Shown here in pieces: positions 34,131 to 46,970 of a stretch of DNA of 64,000 bases. A program made the translations under genes and the position numbers. The DNA lies in contig JAZGTN010000015.1 in assembly GCA_037783415.1 (NCBI GenBank), positions 7,327,001 through 7,391,000 of the forward strand. The letters run 5' to 3'. The notes beneath the pieces were generated by a model that searched no databases, was not told the origin of the DNA, and saw only the letters and a list, made by a program, of their open reading frames with translations. The DNA is from Leptasterias polaris (taxonomy: Eukaryota > Echinodermata > Asteroidea > Forcipulatida > Asteriidae). Position 1 is the stretch's first letter. Each line of letters starts with the position of its first letter.

Positions 34131-36167
34131 CTATGTGCTGACGTTTGTTTCTAACCCATGCTGTGACGAACTCGCGGAACAGGTAACAATAATTGAGGGG
34201 TTTCTGTAGAATATGACGCTTTTTGTTATCTCCCCCAAACAACTTAGAAGCGATATTAGTATTGACTCACAAATCATGTCATTCCAAACTTTCAGAATAA
34301 CGATTACAACAAAATTAGAAAGATGGATGTGACAATTTTTTTTTACTCGAATATGAAACAAAATAAACTTATCTGGGTAGCTACATTTGGTCATAAGTGA
34401 GAGGAAAGGGCAGATTAAGTTCTGAGCTTTTGCGATCCTCAGTTGATACGACTCGACTAGTCGACCACACAAATTAATGATCCGCATATGCAAAACTTAG
34501 TTTTTTTGTTTCCCCTCCGTTATGGAATAGTACCCCGCAACCTTACATTCTCATGCTCCTCCACAACTGTTAAAAAACTAAAATACCATCAATTTCCACT
34601 ATTGCTTGATTCTCAATTTTGTATTTTGGATATTTTATTTATTTGTTTCGTCTCATCCTAACCGCCGTGACTTTGGTGGGATAGCAGTATAAAAGTGCCC
34701 CTGTTACGGGACCGAAGTTATGCGTAGAATGTGGCAGCTCATTGTCAATATCTTTTAGGGCGAACAATGTCTGGCTGTAGAGCAATACAAATAATGAACG
34801 AAAACGTATAATGAGTCTTTATAAATGAAACGAGGAGCCAGCATCCTGTGCAAATATTTCAACAGTAAATAGCGAAACTAGTAGAAGTTAAAGGCTGTTT
34901 TCCTGATATATTATTCGTATGAAATACACTATCGCTATTCGCCCTGGTAGGACGTCTGTGTATGTTGCACTGTCGCGTTGTATGAAACGGAGGAATCCAA
35001 CCCGGGGTTTTACCAATCTTCCCATTGTAGTGTTTCCGTCTGAAACGATCATCTTGTTCGAGAGCATTGGAAATGTTGGATCTTTCGTAAAATCTGAAAT
35101 GGCTTTGCTAGAACAGAATACTGCATACAATAAAAACAATTTAAACTAAAGGCATACGTGTAGTTCAAAACGAACTATAAAAAATGAAATGAACTTGTTT
35201 GTCTTTTCCAGTAACAGGTAATTTTGTTACCGGTACAAAGTTTCTTTGCACTTACTCGACTAAGTAGATAAGTGGTTATTTATCAGATTTGTATAATTGT
35301 TTGTTCTTTACTTTTGTTCTTCTTTTCCTCCCCCCCCCCCCCCCCTTTCGGATACATTTGATTTAAATGTATACTTTTTGTTGTCTAATGACAAAGAGGT
35401 TTTTCAAATTATGTCAATCTCAACATTGAGGCCGATATGATGTCATGGTCAGTTTAACAAACTTGTATTTATTTGCACTGACCAATAATTTCAAAATGCA
35501 CTCTTGTTTCCATAGTTCATTCGTTTTACTTGAATAATACGAATATTTTTTTATATTTTTTTCCGGACTATTTTAATTTGTTTATGATGACATTGATGGC
35601 ATACTTTCATTTACTTCACACTGAAATCATAATTTCTTTATTTAATGTGCATAGTGTTTAGCCTATATACGCATTAATATTATTCCAATATAAAACGATA
35701 TCCTCTTGACCGAAAAAGGTACATTTGTTTTGATATTTGTATTGTTTTTACAAACCTAACTATCAACCACAGTTTGGACTGTAAAGATTGAGATTGAAAT
35801 TGTGCTGGTGTACATCAGCAGACTGGGCATAGTTGTTGGGAGGCATCAATCAACCTAAATGTCCTATATCCTGTTGTTTTATGTCACCCCATTCCAAACT
35901 GTTTGAAGATACTATATTGGAATGCCTGACCATGTTATTGTTGTCTGTGCCTGCTGGCCCCAGTCTTTCTGAATCCCTCACTTTAGTAAATTGGTACAAG
36001 TTTTAGTGAAGACTTCATATATAGGTGGTTGGTTTAAACAAAATGCCTTTGATGATACCATTGCATTAAAAAGGTACAGCCAGTACGGGCATTGATTTTC
36101 TCAATTCCAAAGCATTGATTTCTACAAACCTAATTTCAGGGGGCTTCGAAGGGAGGTTATACCATTG
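34131..36167. other. Rest of segment C
   Basis: No supported gene. A C-rich homopolymer lies near 35,330-35,346. A weak open frame sits on both strands at 34,888-35,149. The sequence changes abruptly to A2 at GTAGTTACTCC (36,168). Confidence 0.4.
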
Positions 36168-36370
36168 GTAGTTACTCCAAAAACTAATGACCATAAAAAC
36201 GTACTTGGTGAAGAGCACTGAACAGCTGTTGATATTTATAACATTGTTAGAAATGACACCTTTTGAAGTAGTGTAGTTTTAGAAAAAGAAGTAAATTTTC
36301 ACAAACAAATTTAAATCTGAGAAAGGTTTTGGCATGAAGCCTTTCTCCGGCATCTCAAAGCACACAATTC
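36168..36370. repeat. Dispersed repeat, family 1 copy at the A2 edge
   Basis: Inverse of the 17,190-17,390 copy. Further copies in A2 lie at about 37,440-37,610 and 44,335-44,560. Confidence 0.6.
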
Positions 36371-36937
36371 TGTGAAACAATAGTGGTGTTTTCTTTCATT
36401 ATTTGCTTGCATCTTCGATGAACATTTGACTTTACAATTGATATAGCCCTGCAAAAGTGGAACAACTACAAGTCTCCAACATCAGGATAAAATGTAGTAA
36501 AGTGCCACTGTATTTGATACTCGCATATAGTGTTCATGTTATCAACAATCTAAAACATCCAATGAAGTCGCTTTTCAAATTATACGCATCTGTAAACTTT
36601 TGTACAGGATTATTTTTAGTTCATTCCTGAATTTTAATTCAAACAAACAGCACTGACTTTGAACTTTTGTCTGGCTCAAAATGTTCTCCTTGGAAGGTAC
36701 AGACACATTTGTTAATGATATCCAATGGTGTCATGTTTCAAATTTCGCCGTGAAAGAGTATATCAAATAAAAAATTTCCACCATTTTTACTTGAGGGAAG
36801 AGAAGCATTTACCCACTTTAATAAGAGACTCTATCTGAAAATGAGCTTATTACTAAAATTGAATTTGACCTTTGAAACCCTCTTTATTAAAGATGATTTG
36901 CGTTTTTACTTTTTATATTTTTTATTTTTCTATGCAG

Positions 36938-39900
36938 ATTCGACGTATACCAAAAGCAACATCAGAAAATCTTGTAAATAACGATAAAGGTAAGATTTAT
37001 TAAATTATAGTTTCAAAAAAACATTTTGCATTATCTGACTCATTTAAGTTTTATTAGACATAGGCATTTTCCTGTGGTCTCCTCCTCAAATTGTACCTCG
37101 CTGGAAACACTGGCACCACTCCCGACACACAGCCAGTCTTTCCAGTGTTACTGCTTTCAGTTCGGTGGTCTCACAACCCGACTCATTTAAGCTAAAATGA
37201 ACCATAGTTCCAAAAGGGGGAAAATGGCATAAACTGGATGTGTCACTTTTCTAATTCACTACTCCAATGACAGGGTCAAGAGTGAAGCGACTTACACACT
37301 CGTGTGCCAGTAGCCAGTTCCGATGTGATGATGGGCATTGCATACCTTTCACCTTTGTCTGCGATCTGCACCAGAGAGACTGTGTAGGAGGAGAGGTAAG
37401 TAGCGTACAACCAATTAATTAAAGGCAGGATGTACTTTTTTTTTACTTCACAAGTTGATTAATGACCATAAAAACTTACTTGGTAAAGAGCACTATGCGA
37501 GCTGTGAATAATATACAAATTATATTATTATAAACGACCCCCTTAGAAAATAAAATGTGGTTTTAGAGAAAGAGGTTGAGCCAACTTTTATAGACATATA
37601 TTAAAAAGTTAATTCACAAGTTAAGTATACCATTTTGGAAGGTGCATTCCGGTTTCGGAAGTCCATCCTGATTATCTGTAAATTTTAGATTCTTGTAAAG
37701 CTAATGATTTTTTTTGTGTGGAGATAATATAAATAATAACTGTTTTCCTGTTTTTGCATTTTTTTAGAAAACTTGGACCTTTAGTTACTATATAAAATAG
37801 CCAAATCACTGACATGGATGAGAATTGACCAAGAGCATCTTTAATTTGGTCAAATGATTTAGAGTCTGTTTGTTGTCGTTAACTCACTATTGAGATGCTA
37901 GTCCATTGCTTGGTTAGTATTCAGTTTTAACAAGAGTCTCTCTTATTTTCTAGGATGAGAGAAATTGCCACAGTAATGTTTGCAACGAAGAACAGTACCA
38001 GTGCCCAAGTGGGAAATGTATTCCCAGGTATTGGGTATGTGACACTACTAATGATTGCCCAGATGGAGCCGATGAGACGCAGTTATATTGTCAGAGGAGA
38101 CAGTGTGCAACTGGACAATTTCGATGCAACACAGGTATGGGCTTTGTCAAAGCGCCGTTAAAACAATGTTCAAAAGTATCATACAGGACTAGTGGAGTTG
38201 ACGAAAAAGGCACACACGGTGTTTAGGTTTCGTTTGATTAACCATATAAATTGTGGCTTAATTCGTTGTGCGAGTCAGGAGAAAATGGTAAAAAATCATG
38301 CATAATTTCCAGCATGAAACACATTATCCTTAATTTTAGTTGTAACAACCAAAATCAGCTGTTGTATTTTTGTTAAGGTTTACCATGTTTTACAGTTACA
38401 GTTTTCTCGAGTATGAACTCATTTCAGAGGGAAACATTCCACAAACAAAATGGTTCTAGTATCAGAGAATCTGACTCTTCATGCAATTCAAAAAGTGTAT
38501 TGAAAAAGTATTTGTACCCGGAAATGCGCTGCAATCTTGAGTGATGATGCTTTATAAATGCCATGTATATGTAGAGAACCGTATATTTATCATCTCCCTG
38601 ACTTGGTTCTCCCTTTCAGGTTCGTGCTTGCCAATACCATTCAGCTGTGATGGTGAGACAGATTGCAAAGATGGAGAAGACGAGTTGAATTGCCCTGGCT
38701 GCTTATCGAATGAGTTTCAGTGCAGAGATGGTCAATGCATTTTGTCAACTGAGATATGTAATCGACAGAATGACTGTTCCAGTGGTGAGGACGAGTTGAA
38801 TTGCCCCACGAGATGCACTGTTTACCAGCTACAGGTAGGTTGGGTACAATTTAAGATGGATGGGAAGTATGTGCTCTTTTAAAATTTAGTTTTACTTTTT
38901 GTTATGAGTTATCGCCTTACATCACAAGGCCAGATGGCCATTTCAAGATGAGGGCTACATAATTAACTGGATTGGGCTGTCAACCCAAACCAGCACCTAT
39001 TCTTGGGACTCACACAGGGTCGCCCCTTTCACAGTTTGTAAGGATGTAATCATGATGACACCACCACAGCTTGGGTCCGGTGAGCTATACCGCTCGGCAA
39101 ATGACAAACCACAGAAGTTATGGATAAAGAAAACTGAGTCATGCCTTTAGTAGTAGGGGAAATTGGGTTCAAATCTTGGCTGGTGTTAAGGCATTGTAAT
39201 TTTTTTTCATTTGTTATAGCTGCAAGCCAAATAATTCATTTAGGTTTTTGTTTTTTTGTTTTTCAAAGTGTGGGAGTAAATGCGTATCAGTGGATCACCT
39301 TTGTGATGGTGTTGCAGACTGTGTGCAGGGTGAAGATGAGATTCCAGCCACCTGTAATGAATTTGAGGAACTTGGTAAGACATTGTGTAACAAAGTGCAA
39401 TTTATACTTGTCTTTGAATTTCAACCAGAAAAAACTGCCGTCGTCTTCTTACTGAACAATCAAGCTGCCTAGAAAAGTCAATGTCAGAGGTGTATGGTCT
39501 TTAGTATTGTTTGGCAATAATGGAGTATTACATAGCCTCAGTTGGGCAAAAGTAAACCACTGTGAAGTGATTCTTTACAAGTGTTCCATAGTTCCCATTG
39601 ATGTATAGGTCTACAGTGAGATTTTGTTTGAGAAACAAATCAATAGCGGCCAATGTCGTAGAGCTGGAACCCTGTCATGATCATCTGAGGAATCATCAGT
39701 GACATTGTTTTTTCACAGTTACAAAACCTACAGCAAGTTGAACGTCCTTGATAACCTAGACTTGACGAGGAAGGGGGGGGGATGTCAGCTCCCGTGGTTA
39801 TATTTTTTTATGGGCTGGGGAAAACATCTTTACCATATATACCCAGAATACAAAATCTGCCACATGGCTTAGTGTGAGTGTCAACACATGCAGTTCACAA

Positions 39901-42900
39901 ACATTCAACCCTCTAATAAAGTGGAACAGCTTTGCAGTCTCCAATAACCCCCAACCCCATACCCCCAATGGGTCACTGTAACCAGAGGAAATATAAAACA
40001 TTGGTGGGATTTTTGTTAGACGGTACTCAGTAAGGGTTAAGCACAACAAGTAGCTGAGCACAACACAATTTTGTTTAACAGAATATGGTTACCAGCGAAA
40101 AAAACCACCATACTACTGGCGCAAGCTGTGACTGTTTTCCTGCTTATTAATGCATAGCAGAAAACTGTTAAAGCAAAATTGTCTGTTCCCCGCAGCTCTA
40201 TTATTCCTAGGTTTCATTCAATAATTTGAATTGATGTTTCCTTGAAAACGTTTGTACAGGTTTTGAAATATACCATTTGTCGTTTTCCCTAGGCAATTGT
40301 GATCCGCACTACCAGTTTGCCTGTTACAATGGAAGATGTCTTTCAAGGGAGTATGCATGCGATAGCATTACACACTGTTTGGGAGGCGAGGACGAACGAC
40401 TCTGCTATCAACAAGGTAGACTTTAACTAATGACGTTAGTTTGTTTACCACTTTTCTGAAAGTGGGAAACCATTGTGTCTACTCGCAGTATGGTGTGCAC
40501 AACAATGTCAGAGGTGTAGTATGGTCTTTAGTATTGTTTGGCAATAATGGAGTATTACATAGCCTCAGTTGGGCAAAAGTAAACCACTGTGAAGTGATTC
40601 TTTATAATACAAGTGTTCCATAGTTCCCATTGATGGTATAGGCCTACAGTGAGATTTTGTTTGAGAAACAAATTAGCGGCCAATGTCGTAGAGCTGGAAA
40701 CCTGTCATGATCATCTGAGGAATCGTCAGTGACATTGTTTTTTCACAGTTACAAAACCTACAGCAAGTTGAACGTCCTTGATAACCTAGACTGGACCATA
40801 CGAGGAAGGGGGGGTATCAGCTCCCGTGGTTATATTTTTGTATGGGCTGGGGAAAACATCTTTACCATATATACCCAGCATACAAAATCTGCCACATGGC
40901 TTAGCGTGAGTGTCAACACATGCAGTTCACAAACATTCAACCCTCTAATAAAGTGGAACAGCTTTGCAGTCTCCAATAACCCCCAACCCCATACCCCCAA
41001 TGGAAGGTCACTGTAACCAGAGGAAATATAAAACATTGCTGGGATTTTTGTTAGACGGTACTCAGTAAGGGTTAAGCACAACAAGTAGCCGAGCACAACA
41101 CAATTTTGTTTAACAGAATATGGTTACCAGCGAAAAAACCCAACATACTACTGGCACAAGCTGTGACTGTTTTCCTGCTTATTAATGCATAGCAGAAAAC
41201 TGTTAAAGCAAAATTGTCTGTTCCCCCCGCAGCTCTATTATTCCTAGGTTTCATTCAATAATTTGAATTGATGTTTCCTTGAAAACGTTTGTACAGGTTT
41301 TGAAATATACCATTTGTCGTTTTCCCTAGGCAATTGTGATCCGCACTACGAGTTTGAATGTTACACTGGAAGATGTCTTTCATTGATGTATGCATGCGAT
41401 GGCGTTCCAGACTGTTTGGGAGGCGAGGACGAACGACTCTGCTATCAACAAGGTAGACTTTAACTAATGACGTTAGTTTGTTTACCACTTTTCTGAAAGT
41501 GGGAAACCATTGTGTCCACTCAACTGTTGGAAATGCGGTAGCCCTACCCGCTCCCAGATACATCACTTGAGCAATGCAGTAAAACATAATGTGATGTCAT
41601 CAGTACATGGGTCTAATGGACTATTTTCGTTTGCTCACGGTTTGCAGGGATAACCCTGCTAACCGTGAGCACACAAACTGAAATGAAAACTTGCGCAGTA
41701 AGCACAAAATTTGCCGTTCAGCTCTATGAAATTGGGCCGACCCCATTTGTAACATCACTCAGTAAAACAATTGTTGCTAATTCTATATTGTTTCCGAGGT
41801 GTAAAGTCAAATACATTGAACTTTTCTAACCACTAAAACATTGTCAAGTATTACACCTTGTTTTTCAAATGGCTTTTACCAGGAAACAATAGAGGACGGA
41901 ACGGTGTTCAAATTGGACCTGTTGATCCGAGTAAGTTACATTTTTTGTTTTTGTGTAATGTTAAATTGTGGAAAGTATGATGTAATTAGCTGTTCCGACC
42001 TAGCTGTCGGAACAGCTTTTGTTTTCGTCGAGATTTTTATTAGCTGTTCCGACTTACTGTCGGAACAAAGTCAGAACAGGTGTTGTTTTCGTCGAGATTT
42101 ATATTATTTTTCTTATACATTTGTTTCCGCCTAAATCCCACAGCATTTGTACACGTTTTTTGTATACACCTAATATCCTTGAGCGTAAATATGAAAGAGT
42201 TAGATCCTATATCAAATTGAAGCTTAGTACATGAACTTAACTCTAAATGTGATAAATGTTAAAATTCTTAATTAATTAGCCACTTAACAGCGAGGTGAAT
42301 ATTTAATTAGCCAACCTTGTTAGCACCATATCTAAAAAAGTATACCCCCGATCGTCAAACTTTTTTCAGTTTTAGACTTCTGGGATACTGTAGATGTGCC
42401 TTTCGGCCTAAAATTACGGACGTCACAATGACGTCATTTATTGCGCGTTTTCGCCGTGTACAAAACACATGGAGATAGGGAAAACAAATCCGACTTATAG
42501 AAACATAATTTTTCAATTAAGCTCAAATTTAACGTCCTAGATTACACAAATGTTTCTTAAAACAAGAAATATTTTATTGACGGTCAGTTTAAAAGCATCA
42601 AAACTTATTGAAACATTGTCAGTAGAAAAAACCAAAAATTTTCAGGCAAATTTAACGCCTTGGGTACTCTGCCTAGAATTTGATATGTGTTTATATACGA
42701 AAGGAGACAAATTTTAAACTCGTTCAAGTCCGCGACCCATTTATGACCCGTGCCGCACTCAAAGTAATGAAATAACAAAGACTTAAGCCTGTAAATGGAA
42801 ACGATATGGGTGTGTTGTGGCATGGGATCGTTTGCTGTGCAAATCGTGATCGCAATTATTATGGTCAGCATTTCGCACCATTTCAAGTGAATTTTTCAAC

Positions 42901-45900
42901 GTTTATCCGAACCGTACAAATGTGAACGTTTAACCGTACGATCTGTCACTTAACCGTGTAACTGTCGCAGGCTTACGTATAAGCCTGCACATTCACGGTT
43001 ATTTTTTTTTAAACGTTTAACTGTTTCTAAAAACAGTTGGTGACTCGTGTAACAGCAGTTTCATAAACAACATTTCAAGTAAAAAAACCTGTTTACACAA
43101 CCGGCATGTGATCAAAAACATTGTGTCTTCATTCTTCATTGCAGCATTTTGACTTTGCGCAATCACCCTGCAAAAGCGAGCATGCGCAATCGAATTGTTG
43201 TGGAACGCCCCCTAGCGTTCAATGTTTCTTACAAATATTGCTGCAAGCACAGTTGTATTGAAATAACAAAGACTGCGAGTCTGTAAATTGGGAATGATAG
43301 GCCTGTGTGTGTGTTTGTTACGCAGCACTTTTTAAGTGAATTTTTCAACGTTTATCCGAACCGTAAGATCTGTCACTTAACTGTGTAACCGTCACAGGCT
43401 TACGTATAAGCCTGAGCATTCACGGTTATTTTTTGTCAACATACCTTTTCTGAAACAGTTGGTGACCCGTCTAACAGCAGTTTCATAAACAAAATTTCAA
43501 GTAAAAAGACCTGTTTACACAACCGTGCATGTGACTAATATCCTAAAGCGTAATATGAAAGAGTTAGATCCTATATCAAATTGAAGCTTAGTACGTGAAC
43601 TTAACTCTCAATGTAAATTTTTTTTAAATTCTTAATTAATTAGCCCATTTACAGCGAGGTGAATATTTAATTAGCCAATCTTGAGACCACTGTATCTCGA
43701 AAAGTATACAACCGATCGTCAAACTTTACTTCCGAGTCAACCGGAAGTGGGACCATCAAGAACTACACACCCGATTTTCAATTTCTGTTGTTATAAACCC
43801 TTTGAGCATTAAATGTTAGACAAGGGTTACCATGACCCCATGTTGACCTTTATTTCTGGTTTAAAAGCTTCTTTCGAATTAGTATCAGAATGAAGACTAG
43901 GTTTTCAGGCACACTTAAGTAAAAAGGGCCTGTCAAAGGTCAAAAGTCATCTATCTTGAAATCAGACCAACTTATAGCTTTGAAGCACTTAATCGAAGCA
44001 AAACAACTCGGAACAGTTTTGTGTTTGTCGACAAACACTTAATGTCTAGTTCTTTTTGCGCTTCGTCCAGCAACACTTCTGGGGTGTTAAAATTGATACC
44101 ATGGGTGTTGTCACATATAGATACCAAAGAGAGAATCAAAATTAACACCAATGTAATTGTTGTGACATAAACTAGTGATTTATTTAACACCTTACCGTGT
44201 GTAAACTTTGATTCTTGTATATAGGCTATATATGACAACACCCATGTGTCAATTTTAACACCACAGTTTTTGCAGTGTAACTGTTCACATTGGTTTTAAA
44301 CTATGTTTTAAGGATACAACTAATCCTTAAAGGGAGTGTACACCTTTGGTATTTACTCCCAAAATTAAAGACCATAAAATCTTACTTGGTAAAGAGCACT
44401 GGAGGGCTGTTGAAAAATTGTTAGAAATGACACCCTTTGAAGTAATGTAGTTTTAGTTTTAGGTCATTTTCCACCGAAAATTTCAATCTGATGAAGGCTT
44501 CAGGCATGTAGTCTTTCTCAGACATCTGTAAGCATACAATTTTATGCAACGAGGGTGGTTTCTCGATGACCATTTGAGCCTTAATTTTCTCAGGTTGTTA
44601 TTTTATTCATATGTTGGGATACACCAACTTACGATATTGAACTTTGACAATTAAAAACAAATTTCCCCTGCCTTAACGTTGTTGAGCTCCAGGAGAGTCA
44701 AACCACTAACAGGCCTGCCAACATGTGTGTCTTGCAATCGGGGAGTTTTTGTACAACAATCAGGGAGATGTTTAGAGTTATACACTCAACATAACACAGA
44801 CAAAATTTCCATAATCAGAGAGATTTTTCAAATTTCTCCATCAATACATGGCGCATGATTGGCTTAATTTCAGAAAAAGTTGGCAGCTCTGCATTAATCT
44901 AGGTATTGATATCATGGCTTATTGTCACTGTGATCACTTGTGAAATACAGTCATTAGTTGTGGATGATTTAGGGTTTTTTCCCCCCATGATAAGAAAAGT
45001 GAAAATTTGGTAATAGTGTGATTTTACACATCAGGTTTTCTTGCACATTGGTGTAAGGGTGAAACTTAAGGTATCATTCTTTATGCCAGAAATGCAGCTA
45101 ATACAATTAACAACAAGTGATGAAATTGGTTTAAAAAATAACTGGAACTGGAACTGGAACTTGATCAATCATTTAAGAAATGTTTAGGTCTGAAGGTTGT
45201 AATTGTTTGAAAAATAATTTCGAAAATTGCTCAATCTTAACCACCCTCAAGCATTATTATCCAAAGCCCAAGAAGTGTTCAGGTTCCATTAAAATCAGTA
45301 GATTCTTTTCTCATGTAAATTTATCCTTTTATTTTGCAATGGTTCTTAAAACTAAATTGACTCTTCCCAATTCCAACATGTTGGGCCATTCCTTCAAACC
45401 ACATGAGTAAAATGAAAGTAAGTTCCTCTGAATCGGTTCATTCCTGTTTTGTTCTCTTCTAAGTACAGTCAAATTGTGTATTTGACATAAAAAGTAGCAT
45501 CCTCTTATACAGGATCCCTTTGCTGCCACTTCCTAGCTTGTATCGGATGTGATCCCTGGCTTTACAGCAGTTACAGGTTGAATGGCTTATAACTGGCAAC
45601 CCCGAACAACGACATTGACAACATAGGAAGACCGCAACATAGGGCTAGATTATGCTCGGTTGTACAGACTGAGGGCCGGCACATTATTCTGGAGGTTGCA
45701 GGTTCAAGTTCTGCTCGAGTAAATTTTAGGTGTGGTAAAAGAGCTTAGCAGGAAGTTCACTTTGCTGAAGGAGAAAGTTCAGATGCTGCAAGGACCGCTT
45801 GGTGAAGCTGGTAAGTGTTGTTATAATACTCGGTTTTCCTCTCATACATTTTTCCGCTACTTTAAAAACGTTTGTGAAAAGTACCATGTCCATTAAATCT

Positions 45901-46970
45901 TGCGCAAACCAAAGTACCTGATGCAAACCTAACAAACCCAATAATCAATTACTGAAAACTGCAAATTACTCAACTAGAACCAGTAATTGGAAGGTACAAA
46001 ATGGGCATCCTCTGAAGTAATTGAAATGTTAAAACTCTTTTGTTATCGATTTGTTGTTGTTGACATAAACAACCTTGGTGACCGCATTGTTTGCAAATGT
46101 ACTGAAGTGTAAAAGCACACATTCTTAAAGCAAATTAAATCCGTCAAAAAATGTTGAAATTATTTATATTTGTTTCCTCAGTTTAATCTTAACTCAAACA
46201 CTAGATGGTGCTCTGTTTGACATTTCGGACATTTCCACTCCATTTCTAATGAATTACTACACTATCTTATTTTATTTTACCACCACTGGAAAGGGCTGAT
46301 CTTTCTCTTTCTGACCATTGTAAACTTGGGTATGGAGGGTGAACATGGACAAACCTACAGTTTCATAACGAAATGGCATTTGCTCATGATTGCATTTGTT
46401 CTTTGGTGTGAGATTGGTCGACTTTATAAGTAATGGACATATACTTTGTTCATTTTTTTTTTCGAGTAGGAACCACCACCTCTTATTTGTTTCTTGAAGT
46501 TGATGTTTTGGTTTTTTCCTTAAACTTTGTTTCTTGTCCTTTGTGAAGATGCCTTGAGAGTTGACCTGGAACAAGTTATCATGGAATGCATGACCACCCT
46601 GAATGACATCTTTGGCACCATTGACCAAGATGATACAAACACCCTACCACAACCCGCAACAGAACCCCCCAGTAGTGAGATGACTGAACAACCAGCCCTG
46701 ACTAGACCACCGAGTCTCCCCTTCCCACCTCGACCAAGTGCCAACTCACCACCACAAGAGAATCCCTCCGGAGACGACGAAATGACACCACAGAGACGAA
46801 GTTTCATGAAAATTGACGAAGCACTGCGAGAAGAGAAGCAGCTGGCTGTAAAGTCAACTAATGAAAATCCATCAAAGAAGAAAACTCAAAAACTGGATAA
46901 TTCTGTTTCCTATCGAAAGAGGCAACTAAAAAAGCTCATGCTAAAGAAGAATAATAACGGCCTTGGATAA
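36938..46970 (+). CDS. LDL-receptor class A repeat protein with coiled-coil C-terminus, copy 2 (5'-incomplete)
   Basis: Exons: 36938-36989, 37274-37395, 37954-38134, 38620-38834, 39269-39374, 40293-40415, 41330-41452, 41883-41930, 45730-45810 and 46549-46970 (TAA). All are GT-AG with matching phases (1/0/1/0/1/1/1/1/1) and no internal stop. About seven LDLa modules are encoded, for example [26 protein letters not shown] and [14 protein letters not shown] with [10 protein letters not shown] tails. A Gly/Asn/Pro linker (exon 8) follows, then a Leu/Lys heptad stretch ([19 protein letters not shown]), a Pro-rich linker and a basic C-terminus. The large intron 41,931-45,729 is full of repeats. The start codon and signal peptide are not in the block. 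AATAAA at about 47,478 may be the polyadenylation signal. The family is unassigned and extracellular ligand binding is inferred from the LDLa folds. Confidence 0.83.
38620..38834 (+). CDS. LDLa array exon with one module (copy 2)
   Basis: Homologue of the 770-bp exon in A1. It finishes one module (SCLPIPFSC...KDGEDELNC), has one 37-residue array module ([13 protein letters not shown]...SSGEDELNC) and starts the next (TRCTVYQLQ). The phases are the same as in A1. Confidence 0.88.
38901..39102 (-). repeat. tRNA-Leu-like SINE (A2 copy)
   Basis: Inverse counterpart of 13,889-14,090, with GCCGAGCGGTATAGCTCACC on the minus strand. Confidence 0.55.
39480..41525 (+). repeat. 1.04-kb tandem duplication with LDLa exon (A2 copy)
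   Basis: Two units, each with one 123-bp exon (40293-40415 and 41330-41452). Introns of the two units are nearly identical, but the exons differ at about a dozen bases, nearly all changing amino acids. Confidence 0.88.
41988..42017. repeat. Palindromic core AGCTGTTCCGA/TCGGAACAGCT (A2 copy)
   Basis: Perfect 11-bp arms with an 8-base centre, just downstream of exon 8. Matches 10,967-10,996. Confidence 0.75.
42165..43745. repeat. Nested direct repeats (A2 copy)
   Basis: Inverse counterpart of 9,226-10,814 with the same R/X/X'/R' order, lying in the large intron of the LDLa gene. Confidence 0.6.
44083..44262. mobile_element. Foldback element (A2 copy)
   Basis: GGTGTTAAAATTGATACC and its inverse at the other end. 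Counterpart of 8,640-8,820, with small deletions in the right arm. Confidence 0.7.
45642..45719 (+). repeat. tRNA-like SINE head next to a splice acceptor
   Basis: A-box-like ATGCTCGGTTGTACAGACTG and B-box-like GGTTCAAGTTC. It ends about ten bases before the AATTTTAG acceptor of the coiled-coil exon (45730). Confidence 0.5.
46549..46970 (+). CDS. Terminal exon of LDLa gene copy 2
   Basis: Same length and frame as copy 1. Helix ([18 protein letters not shown]), Pro-rich linker ([17 protein letters not shown]) and basic tail ([19 protein letters not shown]) before TAA. Confidence 0.8.

Noticed and set aside
37955..38161. Open frame starting MREIATVMF
   Set aside because: Shifted frame over LDLa exon 3. 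The other frame gives Cys-rich LDLa modules with matching phases.
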